Source: Timema cristinae (taxonomy: Eukaryota; Arthropoda; Insecta; Phasmatodea; Timematidae). From it: 64,000 bases of DNA. Each line of letters opens with the position of its first letter. The stretch's first letter is position 1. The DNA is taken from positions 48,633,048 through 48,697,047 of the forward strand of contig JBCFYV010000100.1 of assembly GCA_039000515.1 (NCBI GenBank), given 5' to 3'. Made by a program: the position numbers and the translations under genes. The notes beneath the pieces are model-generated. The model was not told the DNA's origin. It saw nothing but the letters and a program-made list of their open reading frames with translations, and did not search any database. Positions 45,227 through 56,104 of the stretch are shown here, piece after piece.

Positions 45227-45706
45227 TGTAGTATATTAAATGGCGCTTAAAGCACTTCTTCTTTTAAGAAGGCAAAAGCCACTGATCAGTGACGTCACGC
45301 ACGTGACACCAGCCAAGTCAGTTTGACAATATATATATTTCAAATAATAACTTCCTCTTCTGGAAAGTTCCAATAGAGATTTTAAAATGTAACTTGAGTC
45401 AGTTTCCGGCTCTCGAAGCTTCTAGTAGCACAGAGATGTTTTTGTCTTGTGTTTTGTTTTTCTAAACTAAACCTTCTCGAAGCTTCCATGAGCAAGGGAT
45501 ATATACAAAGAATGGTGCAACGTAAAAGTAGTTAGTTGGTGTCCAATACTGACAGAACTCACTTGGCGTCCAGCAACACCTGTCCGCGCTCATACAATAG
45601 GCCGCGTATATATTTCAACGACATGATCTATTTTCTCATTAAATAAACAGATTCAGAAATAAAAAACATGTCAAAATGATAAGTGTTTATTAATTATAAT
45701 TCTTCA
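45227..45706 (+). mobile_element. Candidate LTR (solo or truncated element)
   Basis: It begins TGTAGTATATTAAATGGCGC and ends ATTCTTCA, giving TG...CA ends about 480 bp apart. A TATA box (45500) and an AATAAA signal (45642-45647) are in U3-R-U5 order. TGGCG-starting, primer-binding-site-like sequence follows. No second LTR, gag or pol is seen. An ordinary host promoter remains possible. Confidence 0.35.
45352..45530 (+). promoter_or_regulatory. Heat-shock-element cluster with TATA box
   Basis: HSF sites are alternating TTC and GAA units spaced by two bases. A perfect three-unit site, TTCtgGAAagTTC, is at 45358-45370. A site at 45415-45422 has two perfect units (GAAgcTTC) plus an imperfect CTC. 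A third site, at 45474-45486, has three perfect units (TTCtcGAAgcTTC) plus an imperfect fourth. The TATATA box at 45500-45505 lies 14 bases after the last site, placing a start near 45530. Upstream are TGACGTCA (45290-45297, CRE) and CACGTG (45300-45305, E-box). No heat-shock protein frame follows. Confidence 0.72.
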
Positions 45707-45708
45707 AT

Positions 45709-45726
45709 TGGCGTCCATCGCGGCAG
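45709..45726 (+). promoter_or_regulatory. Possible primer binding site
   Basis: TGGCGTCCATCGCGGCAG begins two bases after the candidate LTR end. A related TGGCGCACAACGTAGGGACC occurs at 45749. Both have the TGG start complementary to tRNA CCA ends, but the priming tRNA is not clear. Confidence 0.25.
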
Positions 45727-45768
45727 TAAAATATCAGAACAACATAATTGGCGCACAACGTAGGGACC

Positions 45769-47404
45769 CGTAATTCCAGAACGTTTCAATTTCGAACCCT
45801 AAGCAACTATCTTGCCACCGATCCTATCTTTGCTCGCAAATAATTTTGGGAGATCCGGCCAACGGAAAATGGTAGGGCGACAATTATGACATATTTACAC
45901 AGTTAACTTCCATTTTGGAGTAAGATGTATTTTAAAAAAAAACACATATTTTATAAAATACAGGTGTTGTAAACGTTTGTAACGTATCTCACCATTACGG
46001 TAGGCGTCTCCCGTTGGTAGTTGAAGAAAAACTAATCCAATATTTTTTTAAGTCCTTTGTTGTCCTATTTCCTTAAAGTAGATTTTTTTTTTTGCCAATC
46101 TCAAGTCCGTCAGTGCATGACGTCACGAGAAGTGGGGTTGCTGAAAAGGTAAAGTGTAATTGGCGATGTCTGTCGGCGGAATGTTGTAACGACCTTACAC
46201 CCCCACTTTCCTACCTTTCCTTCTACATCCCCCTTTCGACTAAGTGGTTCTAAGAGTGAAAGGGAGAGAGAGAGAGAGATAAACATTTGTCTCACGACAG
46301 GTAATTGGGGGGTAGGGGAGGGGGGAGACTACCTTGGCAAGATGTTAAGTCAACTCTTCTGTTAACGCACTTTGGAGAGACATTGCCTCGATTACTGTTC
46401 ATCATGAAAGGATCTCTCTCCATCTATTTCACATCTTCTCCTTTACTATCCTCCCGCCTCTCCCCCCCCCCCATACAACATAGTTCACCCACCATTACAG
46501 TGTTACGTCCCTTCTGTTTCCTATGGAAGCAAGAAACAACGATGACTCATGAGACAATTTAGTTAGATTCTTGGGGGGGGGGGGGAAATAAACAATTGTG
46601 TCCTTTTTCTCTGTTAGAGAGTGCCCAACTCATCTCGCATCTGCGTTTGTGTGTGTACGCGCTTGTTATGGGATTAAAAGGGAAAAGAAAAGCCCTATGA
46701 TATGCCAGAAAATGTGTGCAATGAATTCGTATCTGAATGATTACTCGAAATTTTCCGCGGTGACGATGGGGACAAAGCGACCAAGTTTCTTGTTAATAAC
46801 TATTGTATAAATTATCTCTATTATGACTGAATGAAAATTTATGCACGGTGTTTATCTGTGAAACCATTCTAACGGAATTTTCAATGCAGTTTTTTTTTAA
46901 ATTTGAATATCATTTAATATTTCAACGATGTTAAGCGTTAGGAATTTATATTAAATATTTATCTCCATTAATGTAGCGTAAGAAATGATCTACGTGCAAT
47001 ATTGTGCGTGTAAATTACCGATTTATAGCAGACTATTTCACGGAGTTGATATGCATGTGATAAACGCTCTAAATTTTAAACTCCGCTTGGGACAGGACTA
47101 TATTTTCTGGCCGAAAGTAAAGCCAATGATCGTGTTGGACACCTCCATGGAAAAGTGAACGTTGGGGTTTGAGTCCCGTGGCCTCCACTCTTGTTGCGGC
47201 ATGCATTCCAGCAGTTTTGTGTTACGCCCTCCTCCCGATCTTTTTTATTACCCTCCTCATGTATCACGGATCCGAGCGTTGATCGTGTGACGCGGCTTTT
47301 CCCCACTTGGTATTGATATACCTTGTAGCATGGGTCGTGCGATGCGCTCTTAACCTTCCTTAACTCTCCCTCTTTATTTACTTCGTTGGCCAGATAGTCT
47401 CTCG
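45769..47404. other. No supported gene
   Basis: No gag or pol remnants downstream of the candidate LTR. Poly(C) at 46462-46472, poly(G) at 46573-46585, and a GA run near 46266-46280. Part of the 183-codon minus-strand frame at 47076-47627 is antisense SINE-C; the rest is unrecognised. Confidence 0.45.
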
Positions 47405-47600
47405 CAATAGAGACTATCGATGACGGGAAGATAGAGGTTAGAATCTTGGTCAATTGTACTGAGGGAGGTTTTCCTCTCTCCTTCCACGCAAATGCGGGTA
47501 CATTTCCTATAAATATAACTTTTCTAATACCTAAATACATTATAATTATTAGTACAAAAACGTATAACGTAAACGAGTAGTAAAATAATGTGCTAAAAAA
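47405..47600 (+). mobile_element. SINE-C copy C14, head weak
   Basis: GACGGGAAGATAGAGGTTAG, then the well-kept CTCCTTCCACGCAAATGCGGG, and tail ACGTAAACGAGTAGTAAAAT ending GTGCTAAAAAA. Confidence 0.65.
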
Positions 47601-47624
47601 AACCATTTCTCTATCGTTGTGTAA

Positions 47625-48150
47625 CATGGAGTTGGGATGTGATCATACAATGGCACTCTTCCATATTCGTATAGTATAAAGTGTAACTTTGATCGTGTGA
47701 TTGCAATATAACTTTCTATAGCCCTCTCTACTCGTTTAACATGGAGTGTGACTTTCATCGTGTGATTGCAATATATCCTTTTATAGCTCTCTCTACTCGT
47801 GTAACATGGAGTGTGACTTTCATCGTGTGATTGCAATATATCCTTTTATAGCTCTCTCTACTCGTGTAACATGGAGTGTGACTTTCATCGTGTGATTGCA
47901 ATATATCCTTTTATAGCTCTCTACTCGTGTAACATGGAGTGTGACTTTCATCGTGTGATTGCAATATATCCTTTTATAGCTCTCTCTACTCGTGTAACAT
48001 GGAGTGTACCTTTGATCGTGTGATTGCAATATATCCCTCTATAGCCCTCCCTACTCGTGTAGCATGGAGTCTATCTGATCGTGTGATTGCAATATATCCT
48101 TTTATAGCCCTCTCTACTCGTGTAACATGGAGACTACCTGATCGTGTGAT
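47625..48150 (+). repeat. 65 bp satellite, seven units
   Basis: TTGCAATATA recurs at 47701, 47766, 47831, 47896, 47959, 48024 and 48087 (steps 65, 65, 65, 63, 65, 63). Each unit holds TCGTGTGATTGCAATATATC, CTTTTATAGC and TACTCGTGTAACATGGAGTG. Inner units are nearly identical and outer ones decayed. Frames across it on both strands are repeat by-products. Confidence 0.96.
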
Positions 48151-48704
48151 CCGCACACTTGATCGTGCAGCCCGCCTCGTCTTGTTAATGTGGCTCGAGA
48201 CCGGAACGTTACGAGAAACCTTCTCGAGGAAATGGACGGTTAAAGGAGAGAATAAGGGTGAAAGGGTTTCGAGAGTGCACGCGCACGAGGGTTGTGAAGG
48301 CTGGTGATGGGGTGGGGTGGGGTGGCGGGTCAGAATAGACCCCAGTAGGGCAATTCCACCCTCTAAGGTTCTTTTCAGAAAATAAGGTAAAAGTGTGTGT
48401 GGGATCAAAGAGGGGGTAGCGTTGGGGGAAGGCGGGCAAGGATATTCCATAAGAAAGGCTATTCGGTAGCGTATTCTTTGTCCGCCCTAAATGAGCATAC
48501 CTAGAGCCCCTGATCCACCCCTCCTCCCCTTTACTTTCTTCTATAAACCTTTGATAAAATGAGAGAACTCATTCTGAGGGTGAAATGCTGACCCAGAAAA
48601 TGTTCTCGACAACTGTTGTGATTACCATACGACTGGTGAGCTGCTATTTTGGAATTTTACAGTTGAGAGGAATTAGGTTGTCCGCCCTCCCCCTCTGTTT
48701 TATA
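48151..48704. other. No gene seen
   Basis: G-rich patch at 48300-48335; otherwise unassigned. Confidence 0.45.
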
Positions 48705-48990
48705 GTGGTCAGAGTTCTTGGTTAAAAATCCAGATTTTCCCGGGTTCGATTCCCGGTGCTTCCAGAATTTTTTCTGTGAAAGCATTGGGTCTGTAACGGA
48801 TCAACTCAGCCTCGTGAGTACAAATGAGGAGCTACTTGAATAAGTAACAGCTCAGGGCTAAAAAAAAACTGAGATTAATGGCCATACGGTTCATTGTGAT
48901 GACCACATGACGCCCTCTATCCACAAAATGTTGGCATTATCATCGCTAACGGTGGCGGCCGCTCGGTCGGTGTGGGCTAACATCATGTAG
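48705..48990 (+). mobile_element. tRNA-derived SINE, single copy
   Basis: tRNA-like 3' half with B box CCGGGTTCGATTCCCGG, then GCTTCCAGAATTTTTTCTG. A body follows with GTAACGGATCAACTCAGCCT and GTACAAATGAGGAGCTACTT. The A-box half (GTGGTCAGAGTTCTTGG) is weak. Not related to the A/B/C tail. Confidence 0.6.
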
Positions 48991-49004
48991 TTTTTTTTTA
49001 AATC

Positions 49005-49045
49005 TTTTGCACCGCATCTCTTTTCGGGTTACGAGCATATCGAAA
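49005..49045 (-). repeat. Shared SINE tail fragment
   Basis: GCACCGCATCTCTTTTCGGG followed by TTACGAGCATAT is an antisense piece of the common A/B/C tail with no body attached. Confidence 0.45.
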
Positions 49046-49379
49046 TTGACATATTTTTTTAAAATCTATAACTTTATTAGATACTTCAGAGTAGCGAGGC
49101 ATATTGGTGATTTGTGCGATCTTAAACGCACCCTTGCCAAACGCAGATTTGTATCAGAACACACATTATAAACTAAAATAGCCCAGTGAAGTAAAGGAGA
49201 GAATTATAAGGAACGTACTGGATAAATGATAATTGGTTAATTAGTTGTTACACTTTAGCGTCAATTAACATAAAGTAATGATAAAGAAAAGAAGAGGGTT
49301 TAATAAAAGGGGATAAAGTTAAAACATAAAAAGTATATGCAGTCAATTAAGAATATGAATTGATGGAAGTAATAAATAA

Positions 49380-49960
49380 TTAACTATTCAAGGTTAAAAA
49401 ATTGATATACCAGTATTTTAATGACATGTAAGTACATAAATTATTCACTTAAGTATCACTTAGAAATTGATAAAGAACAACTTTAACTAAAAATAGGAAA
49501 AATCCAGTAGTTGAACAAGATTCCTAAAAAAATGAAATTATTAGAATTTTGTTTAGAATAATATCTAAAACAAGAATTGTAAATATTTAATGACAAACTA
49601 AAGTTTTAACACAAATAACAATAAATTTTCAGTTTTCTAGAATTTAGGAAACGGTTAACAAAGGCAAAAAATGTAGTATAAACAATTTTATTGATTAACT
49701 ATTGATATGACATAATTTATGTAATCTTAAGTGTATAAATCATTTTCCTAAAAGCTACTTATAAACAGATCAAAAGCAATTTGAATTTAAAAGTAGGAAA
49801 CCAATAGGTGAACAGGGTTCAATTAAAGAAATGATTTTTTTTAATTTTTATTTTTTTAGAAATTATCAAATTAGAAGTTGTATATAGTAAAACTGGACAG
49901 GAGTGATATTTTCATCGGATCAATTTAACCAAATCTAAGAACAGTCAAAGGGCAAGTATG
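49380..49960 (+). repeat. Diverged direct repeat, about 300 bp period
   Basis: TTGATATACCAGTATTTTAATGAC at about 49403 and TTGATATGACATAATTTATGTAA at about 49703 open parallel stretches. Shared landmarks are ACTTA-TAAA, ATAGGAAA, CCARTAGKTGAACA and AAATGA-TTATTAGAA. Two diverged units. Confidence 0.5.
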
Positions 49961-51267
49961 CAATTACAACAAATGACAAGAATAATCACAAAAAAAATTA
50001 ACAAATAATCAAAACACTCTTGAACACCCCTAAGGAATTTTAATAGTTTAACTTATATGTGAAAACATTGTTTTTAAAGGCCTTTTTCACGCAAATATTT
50101 TAATAGTGATTCTCTGTAATGGAATAATTCTATGCAAATTGATAAAACAATACCAATTATTTTCCCCTTGGGCCTATGATCACTTTAGCAATGTAAGGCG
50201 ATTTAATATTTCAAATACATTTATAGAGTTAAAATAAAATTTTGGTGTTTGTGCTTTTCTTAAAAAACCCAATCGAATTGGTTCTCCTTTTCTTCATTTT
50301 ATTTTTTTTCTCTACGGTTTCCAATATACTGCAAGAGAATAATATTGGAGCTACCTAGTTTCAGAAAGAGCGAGAAATAGTTATTTTATTTTATTTTTCA
50401 GTATAACGTATACTGGGAATATTTATGAACTAAGTTTTTTTATGCCCAAGTTCTCGCGGGGACATGACATCACCCCAATATAGGAATGTTATTTTAAAGG
50501 GTTTTGAGGGTGATTGGTAGAGAAGTAGGTAGAGGGGGTGTGTTGGAAAAGGATGAAATGCAAACAGTGGTCGTGTTAGTTTTATGCTTGTGGTGACACG
50601 AGCTTTGTGTTATTTTTTTTAAGGGTGGAAGTGGACAGTCCCTTGATTGTCCAAATATTCCCCAGTCATACCTCCCATTTAGCTCACCCCCTCAATTCTA
50701 TACCACCTCTCCTTCCACTACCTAGTTTCAATACTCCCCCTCAATAACCTCCCCCTCCCCAACTTCATACTTTATTGCCATACGAATAAAATACAGCTGA
50801 CAGTTTGATTAACACAGTCAGTTATGGACGTACTTTATCGGATCGGAGGAATTTTTTTTTTATTATGAAGGGAATGTGATACTTTTTTTAAAATTTATTT
50901 TTCCTTTCCTCTGCAGTATTATTACTTTTTTTTTACGCTATACCCTCCCCGTACGCTTACTTCGTTAGGCATCTAATTAACTATACATTTTTATTCATTA
51001 ATTTATGTTGGTCCAGGCAAAGCGCGCTGGTGTGCGTGTGTAGAGTCAATATTGTACAGAGAAAAACTTCCGCGAGGATCCAGTAATTGGTGGCAATTTA
51101 ATTGCACTACTCGCCTAAGGTTTTTTTTTTTTAACGTTCTCGCTGTACCACGTACATGCATATATAAAGTTTCTATGTTGATTTTGTTAAAAAATTATTA
51201 CAGATCTACAGTTCTACTTTCACAGGAAGCTTCTCAGCTTACGGTTAAAAAAAAGTTAGTAGATCTA
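49961..51267. other. No supported gene
   Basis: Pyrimidine-rich block at 50640-50770. An 85-codon frame at 51052-51309 runs into a family G repeat and has no domain. Confidence 0.45.
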
Positions 51268-51385
51268 ATTTCACGTATTCATACGTCAAGTCATGTGATC
51301 TGCGGTTGATACTTTTGGTAGAATTTTATCAACACTCGTGGAATTAGTACTAATTTTATAGAAAAGTTATTGACAGCAAAAAAAG
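51268..51385 (+). repeat. Family G, copy 5
   Basis: CGTATTCATACGTCAAGTCA, TGTGATCTGCGGTTGAT, TTTTGGTAGAATTTTATCAA. Confidence 0.6.
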
Positions 51386-51734
51386 TGTATTTTTCTTCTG
51401 AGAGCTCCTTCCCGCCAAAATCCTACTGTAGCTAAAATAACTCTACAAATCCCTTAAAAGAAATAATTTAAACTTAATTAACGGTAAAATTAATTATTAA
51501 ACTGTTGTATCACCATTTAATAAATCTACGTGTTTATTTATATCAAACTATTATATTATAATATTAGTTACATTCGTAGTGATATAGTAAGGAGAATTAT
51601 AATATACTAATTAATTATCCAAAGAACACCCAAAAACAATACAAAGGATTAATTCTAAATGAATATATATAATCGAAATGAAATAAAAGGAAAAATGAAG
51701 ATAGAAATTATATTATACTTTGATACAGTTTTAT
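51386..51734. other. No gene seen
   Basis: AT-rich spacer. Confidence 0.5.
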
Positions 51735-51980
51735 AGCACCGCATCTTACTACCCGTTCTGGTTATACTACTATGTACTAATTACACGAATGTTTTTAGGG
51801 ATTATAAAGGGTATATTTATAAGAAGTGTGCCCACATTTGCGCGGAGGGAGAGTGAAAAAGCGTTTTGAGAAAACCTACCCCGGTACACCCGACCGAGAT
51901 TCGAACATCGATCTCCCCGTCACCGGCACTCTAGCTACTGTGAAAGTAGCGCTTTAGACCATGTGGCCACCGAGGTGGGT
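51735..51980 (-). mobile_element. SINE-C copy C15, best preserved
   Basis: Minus-strand copy with tail, body (TTTGCGCGGAGGGAGAGTGA), B box (CCGAGATTCGAACATCGATC, antisense) and the complete leucine-like head (CTTTAGACCATGTGGCCACC, antisense). It is a good reference for this family. Confidence 0.82.
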
Positions 51981-52557
51981 AAAGGTTGAACTAATTACAT
52001 TAATTAATTCAGAGCAGAAAAATATATGATTAACTATTTAATGAGTGTTTTTAAAATCACCATTACTACACGAGGCTATGTCAGAAAACAAACATTAACT
52101 TAATTAACCTAAGGCAGCTATTGCAGCAATTAAATTAAAGTCTATAATCAATAGCTAAGCTACATTGCGAAGCTTAATAAACAAATACCTAGCCTAATTA
52201 TACGAGGCCCTTCTAGGTACTGGTTTTCTTCCTTGTAGAGCTTTGGACCAGCCTCCCAACTTTTCGTAACGGAGATAAATAAATATATGACTAATTGAAT
52301 AACAACTGAATTTTTTTTGTAATAATAATGAAGGGCGCAGGGAAAAATGGAGTAAAATTTCACTACACAAATTTTACAGAACAACTTTTAAATCTCAAAC
52401 TCTATAATGACACCAGTAATTTTTTTTTTAAATTCATTTAATTTTTTTTTTAAACTATGATCTAAAGTTCATTAGAAAGGTATCTTGATTGTTTAACAGA
52501 TGGTAGCACTAACTCAATTGAGTAAAAAATTGGATTTTACCCCTCTTTATCCTGTAC
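51981..52557. other. No gene seen
   Basis: AT-rich; a 74-codon minus-strand frame at 52160-52384 has no recognisable domain. Confidence 0.45.
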
Positions 52558-52569
52558 ACTTAAATACTA

Positions 52570-52811
52570 TTATTATTATTATTATTATTAGCACCGCGTC
52601 TTAGTACCCGTTCAGGTTATTCGCACTTACCTAATGTGTAATGGTAGAGTGATTGTGAGATGAAATGGAGAACCTACAGTTTAACGTGGGATCCGAACCA
52701 CGGTGGAGGCCTGGCATTCCACACATTCACAAGTTGTGATTAATACACGTCTTGTCAGAGGCGAAGGAAGGGTTTGGTAATCAGATAAATCTGTGGCGGG
52801 TCCGAGGATTG
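52570..52811 (-). mobile_element. SINE-A copy A14, 5'-truncated, long-loop subfamily
   Basis: Minus strand, lacking the head upstream of the B box (it stops at GGTCCGAGGATTG). Contains ACAAGTTGTGATTAATACACG. Exact duplication ACTTAAATACTA at 52558-52569 and 52812-52823. Confidence 0.92.
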
Positions 52812-52924
52812 ACTTAAATACTAATACTAAAAGATATCAACACATTTTTGATGCTAGCAACTGTAACCCCGACATAACTCCTGCTCTTGCTCCCCTCTCC
52901 CCACTTCCCCCTAACTCACAACAA

Positions 52925-53110
52925 TGGTCCGACGGTCTAAGGTGTTAGGTTAGCAAGATACCGAGTCACCAGTGGTATCGTGGTCTGTTTCGGTTCTTTG
53001 CCGAAAAATGGCCTGTGAAAAGGGTGATGCCTTGCGATCATACCAATTCCTCGTTCTCCCAACAAATGTGGGTGCACTTCATTTCGGACAACTACTTTAC
53101 TCTCTACTCC
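52925..53110 (+). repeat. SINE-C remnant C16
   Basis: GGTCCGACGGTCTAAGGTGT head-like start and CTCCCAACAAATGTGGGTGC body. Tail lost. Confidence 0.4.
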
Positions 53111-53845
53111 TTATATTGATCAGTTAATTAATATTTAGCTAAAATTAACAAATTTTTGTTATTATTTATTTTACTTGTATAAAGAATTCGTAATGGTCCT
53201 AAAAGCGGCCATAACTAGGAAGTTTCCGCAGTGCCGTCAAAATTTCTACTCAAGTACAGTAATGAAGATTAGTAACTTCTGGAGCTTATTTATTAATTTA
53301 TTTTACAGAAGATTTTTTTTAGTAAAGATTTAAAAGGAACATTCTAAAATTTTTATTTGTTCCTATACAATGGAGACACACGAGTTTCCTTAACCACCCC
53401 TTTCAACAGGAGCCACAAAGGTGATAAAATCTAAAAAAGGAGGTCGGAAACCACACCCTAATTCTCTCGGTCCACTAATTCAGAGGTTCTAGCCCATTTG
53501 TGTACGAGAAGAAAGCTGTTCAACTAACGTAACCCCCGTTAACGTACCCTCCGACCCCCCCCCCCCCCCCTCATCCAAAAGTTTTGTAAGTCCGTTATCG
53601 TCCATAGAGAAATTCTTAAATGTGATAAGCTCTGGTTTCCTTCCCTGACCTACGATGAACTCCTTCAGGGTGCCTTGAGGGGGAAAGGATGCGCAAAGAG
53701 CCTGGTGACCTGTAAGAAGATAGAGCCAACCTCGGGTCCCACTCTATCCTTTCCACAAACTTGATGACACGGAAATAATCTTCAAAACCCCCCCCCCCCC
53801 CCCCCCTCCATTTCAAGGGATGCTCGAATGGCTGACGTCACGTGG

Positions 53846-53886
<41 letters not shown>

Positions 53887-53998
53887 CCTGGACTTACGTC
53901 ACCTTCTGTTTAGATGTTGTTAAACTCATTTTTTTACCGTCTCGCGATTCCTCCGAGGGAGAAAGATTGTGGGAGTATTAAAAACACACAAGTTTTTT
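53111..53998. other. No gene seen; long poly(C) and TA runs
   Basis: C runs of 16 (53555-53570) and 19 (53788-53806), and a TA run at 53850-53883. The glycine-rich minus-strand frame at 53616-53816 is a poly(C) artefact. Confidence 0.6.
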
Positions 53999-53999
53999 T

Positions 54000-54266
54000 T
54001 AGCACCGGGTCTATTATCCGTTCGGGTAATACGTTAATGTACTAATTACACTGTGTTAGGGATTAGGAAGGTTTTTAATTTGTAGGCAGTATACCCGAAT
54101 TTCGTCGGGGGGGGGGGGGGGGGGAAGGAGGCAGTGGAAAACCATTTAGGAAAAAAAGCTTGGTAGCCCTACCGGTATCGAATCGAACCACGATCTCCTC
54201 CATCACCAACACAGTCTAATATATTGTGAGAGTAGCACCTTAGGCCATGTAACCGCCAAAGCGGGC
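54000..54266 (-). mobile_element. SINE-C copy C17 with poly(G) insertion
   Basis: Full order on the minus strand. The body carries an 18-G run (54107-54124) where other copies read CGTGGAGGGAGAG. Confidence 0.7.
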
Positions 54267-55009
54267 ACTTGAGTTGTTGAGAGATTTTCAACGTTTAGTG
54301 ACACACTGAACCTGAAAAAGTGTTTTTGGCGAAGCCCTTTTTTCTGGGACTAGAGCTGAGACATATCTCTACTCCCCTAACCCGTGGGTCTACTTGTCAA
54401 GATGGCTTAGGGGTATGGGTAGTCAGCGGCTAATAATTGTGGGGTTCATTTTGATCTGTTTTTTTTGAAATATATTAATTTCTATACGAGTGTATAGCTG
54501 TGATGTAGGTTTTAGAACAGGATGAAAAAGTTTAGTGAAAAGTGCTGGTTCTATCAATGTTCCTATCCGGCAATTACGCATCCTGAACTATCTTCGGTGT
54601 TGAACACACTCACGGCTGCCCGCGCTTTGCTGTTGTTATATGACTCAAACTTTCAATATGGTTTGGGGCTTCCCCCGCCGTACTGAACAGGACTCAAACT
54701 GTAGGATATTCTCCTTACGAGCTATGGTAAATCAATAGATGAGTATGTAGCCCTTAACAACTTGCATTCTTTTTGCCCCCCCCCCCCCTCCCCTCTCCTG
54801 AAAATATCCAAAAACTCACTGTTATATACAAAAAAAAGAAGGGGGTTTCCCCTCTGGTACTGGTTTTGTCAATACTATATGTTATGCTAATTGGAAAAAA
54901 ATTTAGGTTTTTGAAAACATTACCTGGTACATATGCGTAACAGCTGATTTAGAACAGTTGACATTGCAATTTCTCAGGCTTATGTCATCCTTGCATACTC
55001 TAGAATCTA
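54267..55009. other. No gene seen
   Basis: C run at 54776-54788. No recognisable domain. Confidence 0.45.
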
Positions 55010-55480
55010 GATTACCAAAGGTTGTGAGCTACGACGGTATATACGATTTTCAAAATGTTCCCCAGGGCTGTTTTGTGGAATTATCTATTTAACCCCAAAA
55101 CTAAGGTAAGTGTTTTGTTCTAACGATTTTGATTCAAATTCGTATCTAGGCCCTGTTTAATATTACGAAACAAATGGAGCATCTCATTTTCCAATTAAAT
55201 TGATTATGAAGATACTTAAAACAATCAAGAATTCAAAATTTTGATCACTACATTAGTGTATGAATCTTAGAAATAAACAATTTTAATTGAAATAATATTT
55301 TATAAAAGCCATATTTTTTTCCTGAGTCATAAGCAAATATAATTTTTTAAATAGAGCTTTGGGAAATGGAGGGATAAAAATGCAAAGAAGAAATCACATG
55401 TTTCTGTAACGGTGTATATTACTCCATGCATGCTATTTGGTTGAATGCGAAGTTCTTTAACATTTTAGAAAACACCATAA
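55010..55480 (+). repeat. Family F, copy 4, partial
   Basis: TTCTAACGATTTTGATTCAA, GTATCTAGGCCCTGTTTAAT, AAATGGAGCATCTCATTTTC. Closest to the 62.4 kb copy. Confidence 0.55.
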
Positions 55481-55519
55481 AATAATATGAGTAAGAAGCG
55501 TTACAATACAAAATAATAA

Positions 55520-55693
55520 GACTTGAATCTCAGTCAGGTGTACGGATTTTTTTGTGTGAAATGGTTTTCAGCTCTCCTCCCACGCAAATGCGAGTACTCT
55601 TCTTATAAATATAACCTTACTCATCCTTAAAACCATTAGCTTGAATATTAGATATGTGAATATCCCGAACGGTTAGTAAGACGTGGTGCTAAA
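55520..55693 (+). mobile_element. SINE-C copy C18, 5'-truncated
   Basis: From TTGAATCTCAGTCAGGTGTA (B box) through CCACGCAAATGCGAGTAC to the tail CCCGAACGGTTAGTAAGACG. Confidence 0.65.
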
Positions 55694-55798
55694 ACAAACT
55701 TGATAAAACAAATAATATTAATAGGAAATGTTTAGATATAAACATAAAAACTCATTATATTGATTCTCGCCTTCTGACAAAGTAATATTGAACTTAGT

Positions 55799-56091
55799 AG
55801 GTGACTTGGCGGTCTAGGGGTAAGGTGTCAGACTTGTGTGCTGGCGGCCGGGTTCAATCCTCGATCCCGGCACAGATTTATCTGATTACCAAACCCTTCC
55901 TTCACCTCTGACAAGACATCTTGTGAATGTGGGGAATGCCAGGCCTCCACCGTGGTTCGGGTTCCACGTTAAACTGTAGGTCCTTCATTTCATCTCACAA
56001 TCACCCTACCATTACACATTAGCGCAAGTGCGTATAACCGAACGGGCTATAACGGGTAGTAAGACGCGGTGCTAATAATAATAATAATAAT
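55799..56091 (+). mobile_element. SINE-A copy A15
   Basis: Full length. Exact duplication AATATTGAACTTA at 55784-55796 and 56092-56104. The tail carries a small internal repetition (ACCGAACGGGCTATAACGGG before TAGTAAG), unlike the other copies. Confidence 0.92.
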
Positions 56092-56104
56092 AATATTGAA
56101 CTTA

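Noticed and set aside
45530..46600. Heat-shock protein gene downstream of the heat-shock elements
   Set aside because: No frame with Hsp70, Hsp90 or small-Hsp motifs follows on the plus strand.
47076..47627. 183-codon minus-strand open frame
   Set aside because: Its first third is antisense SINE-C (the AFAWKE-type peptide is the antisense of the CGCAAATGCGGG body), and the rest shows no domain.
47625..48150. CRISPR-like array
   Set aside because: Units are contiguous 65 bp repeats with no unique spacers, and the context is an animal genome.
47549..48450. Several repetitive frames on both strands
   Set aside because: Produced by the 65 bp satellite, whose period and composition lack stops in some frames.
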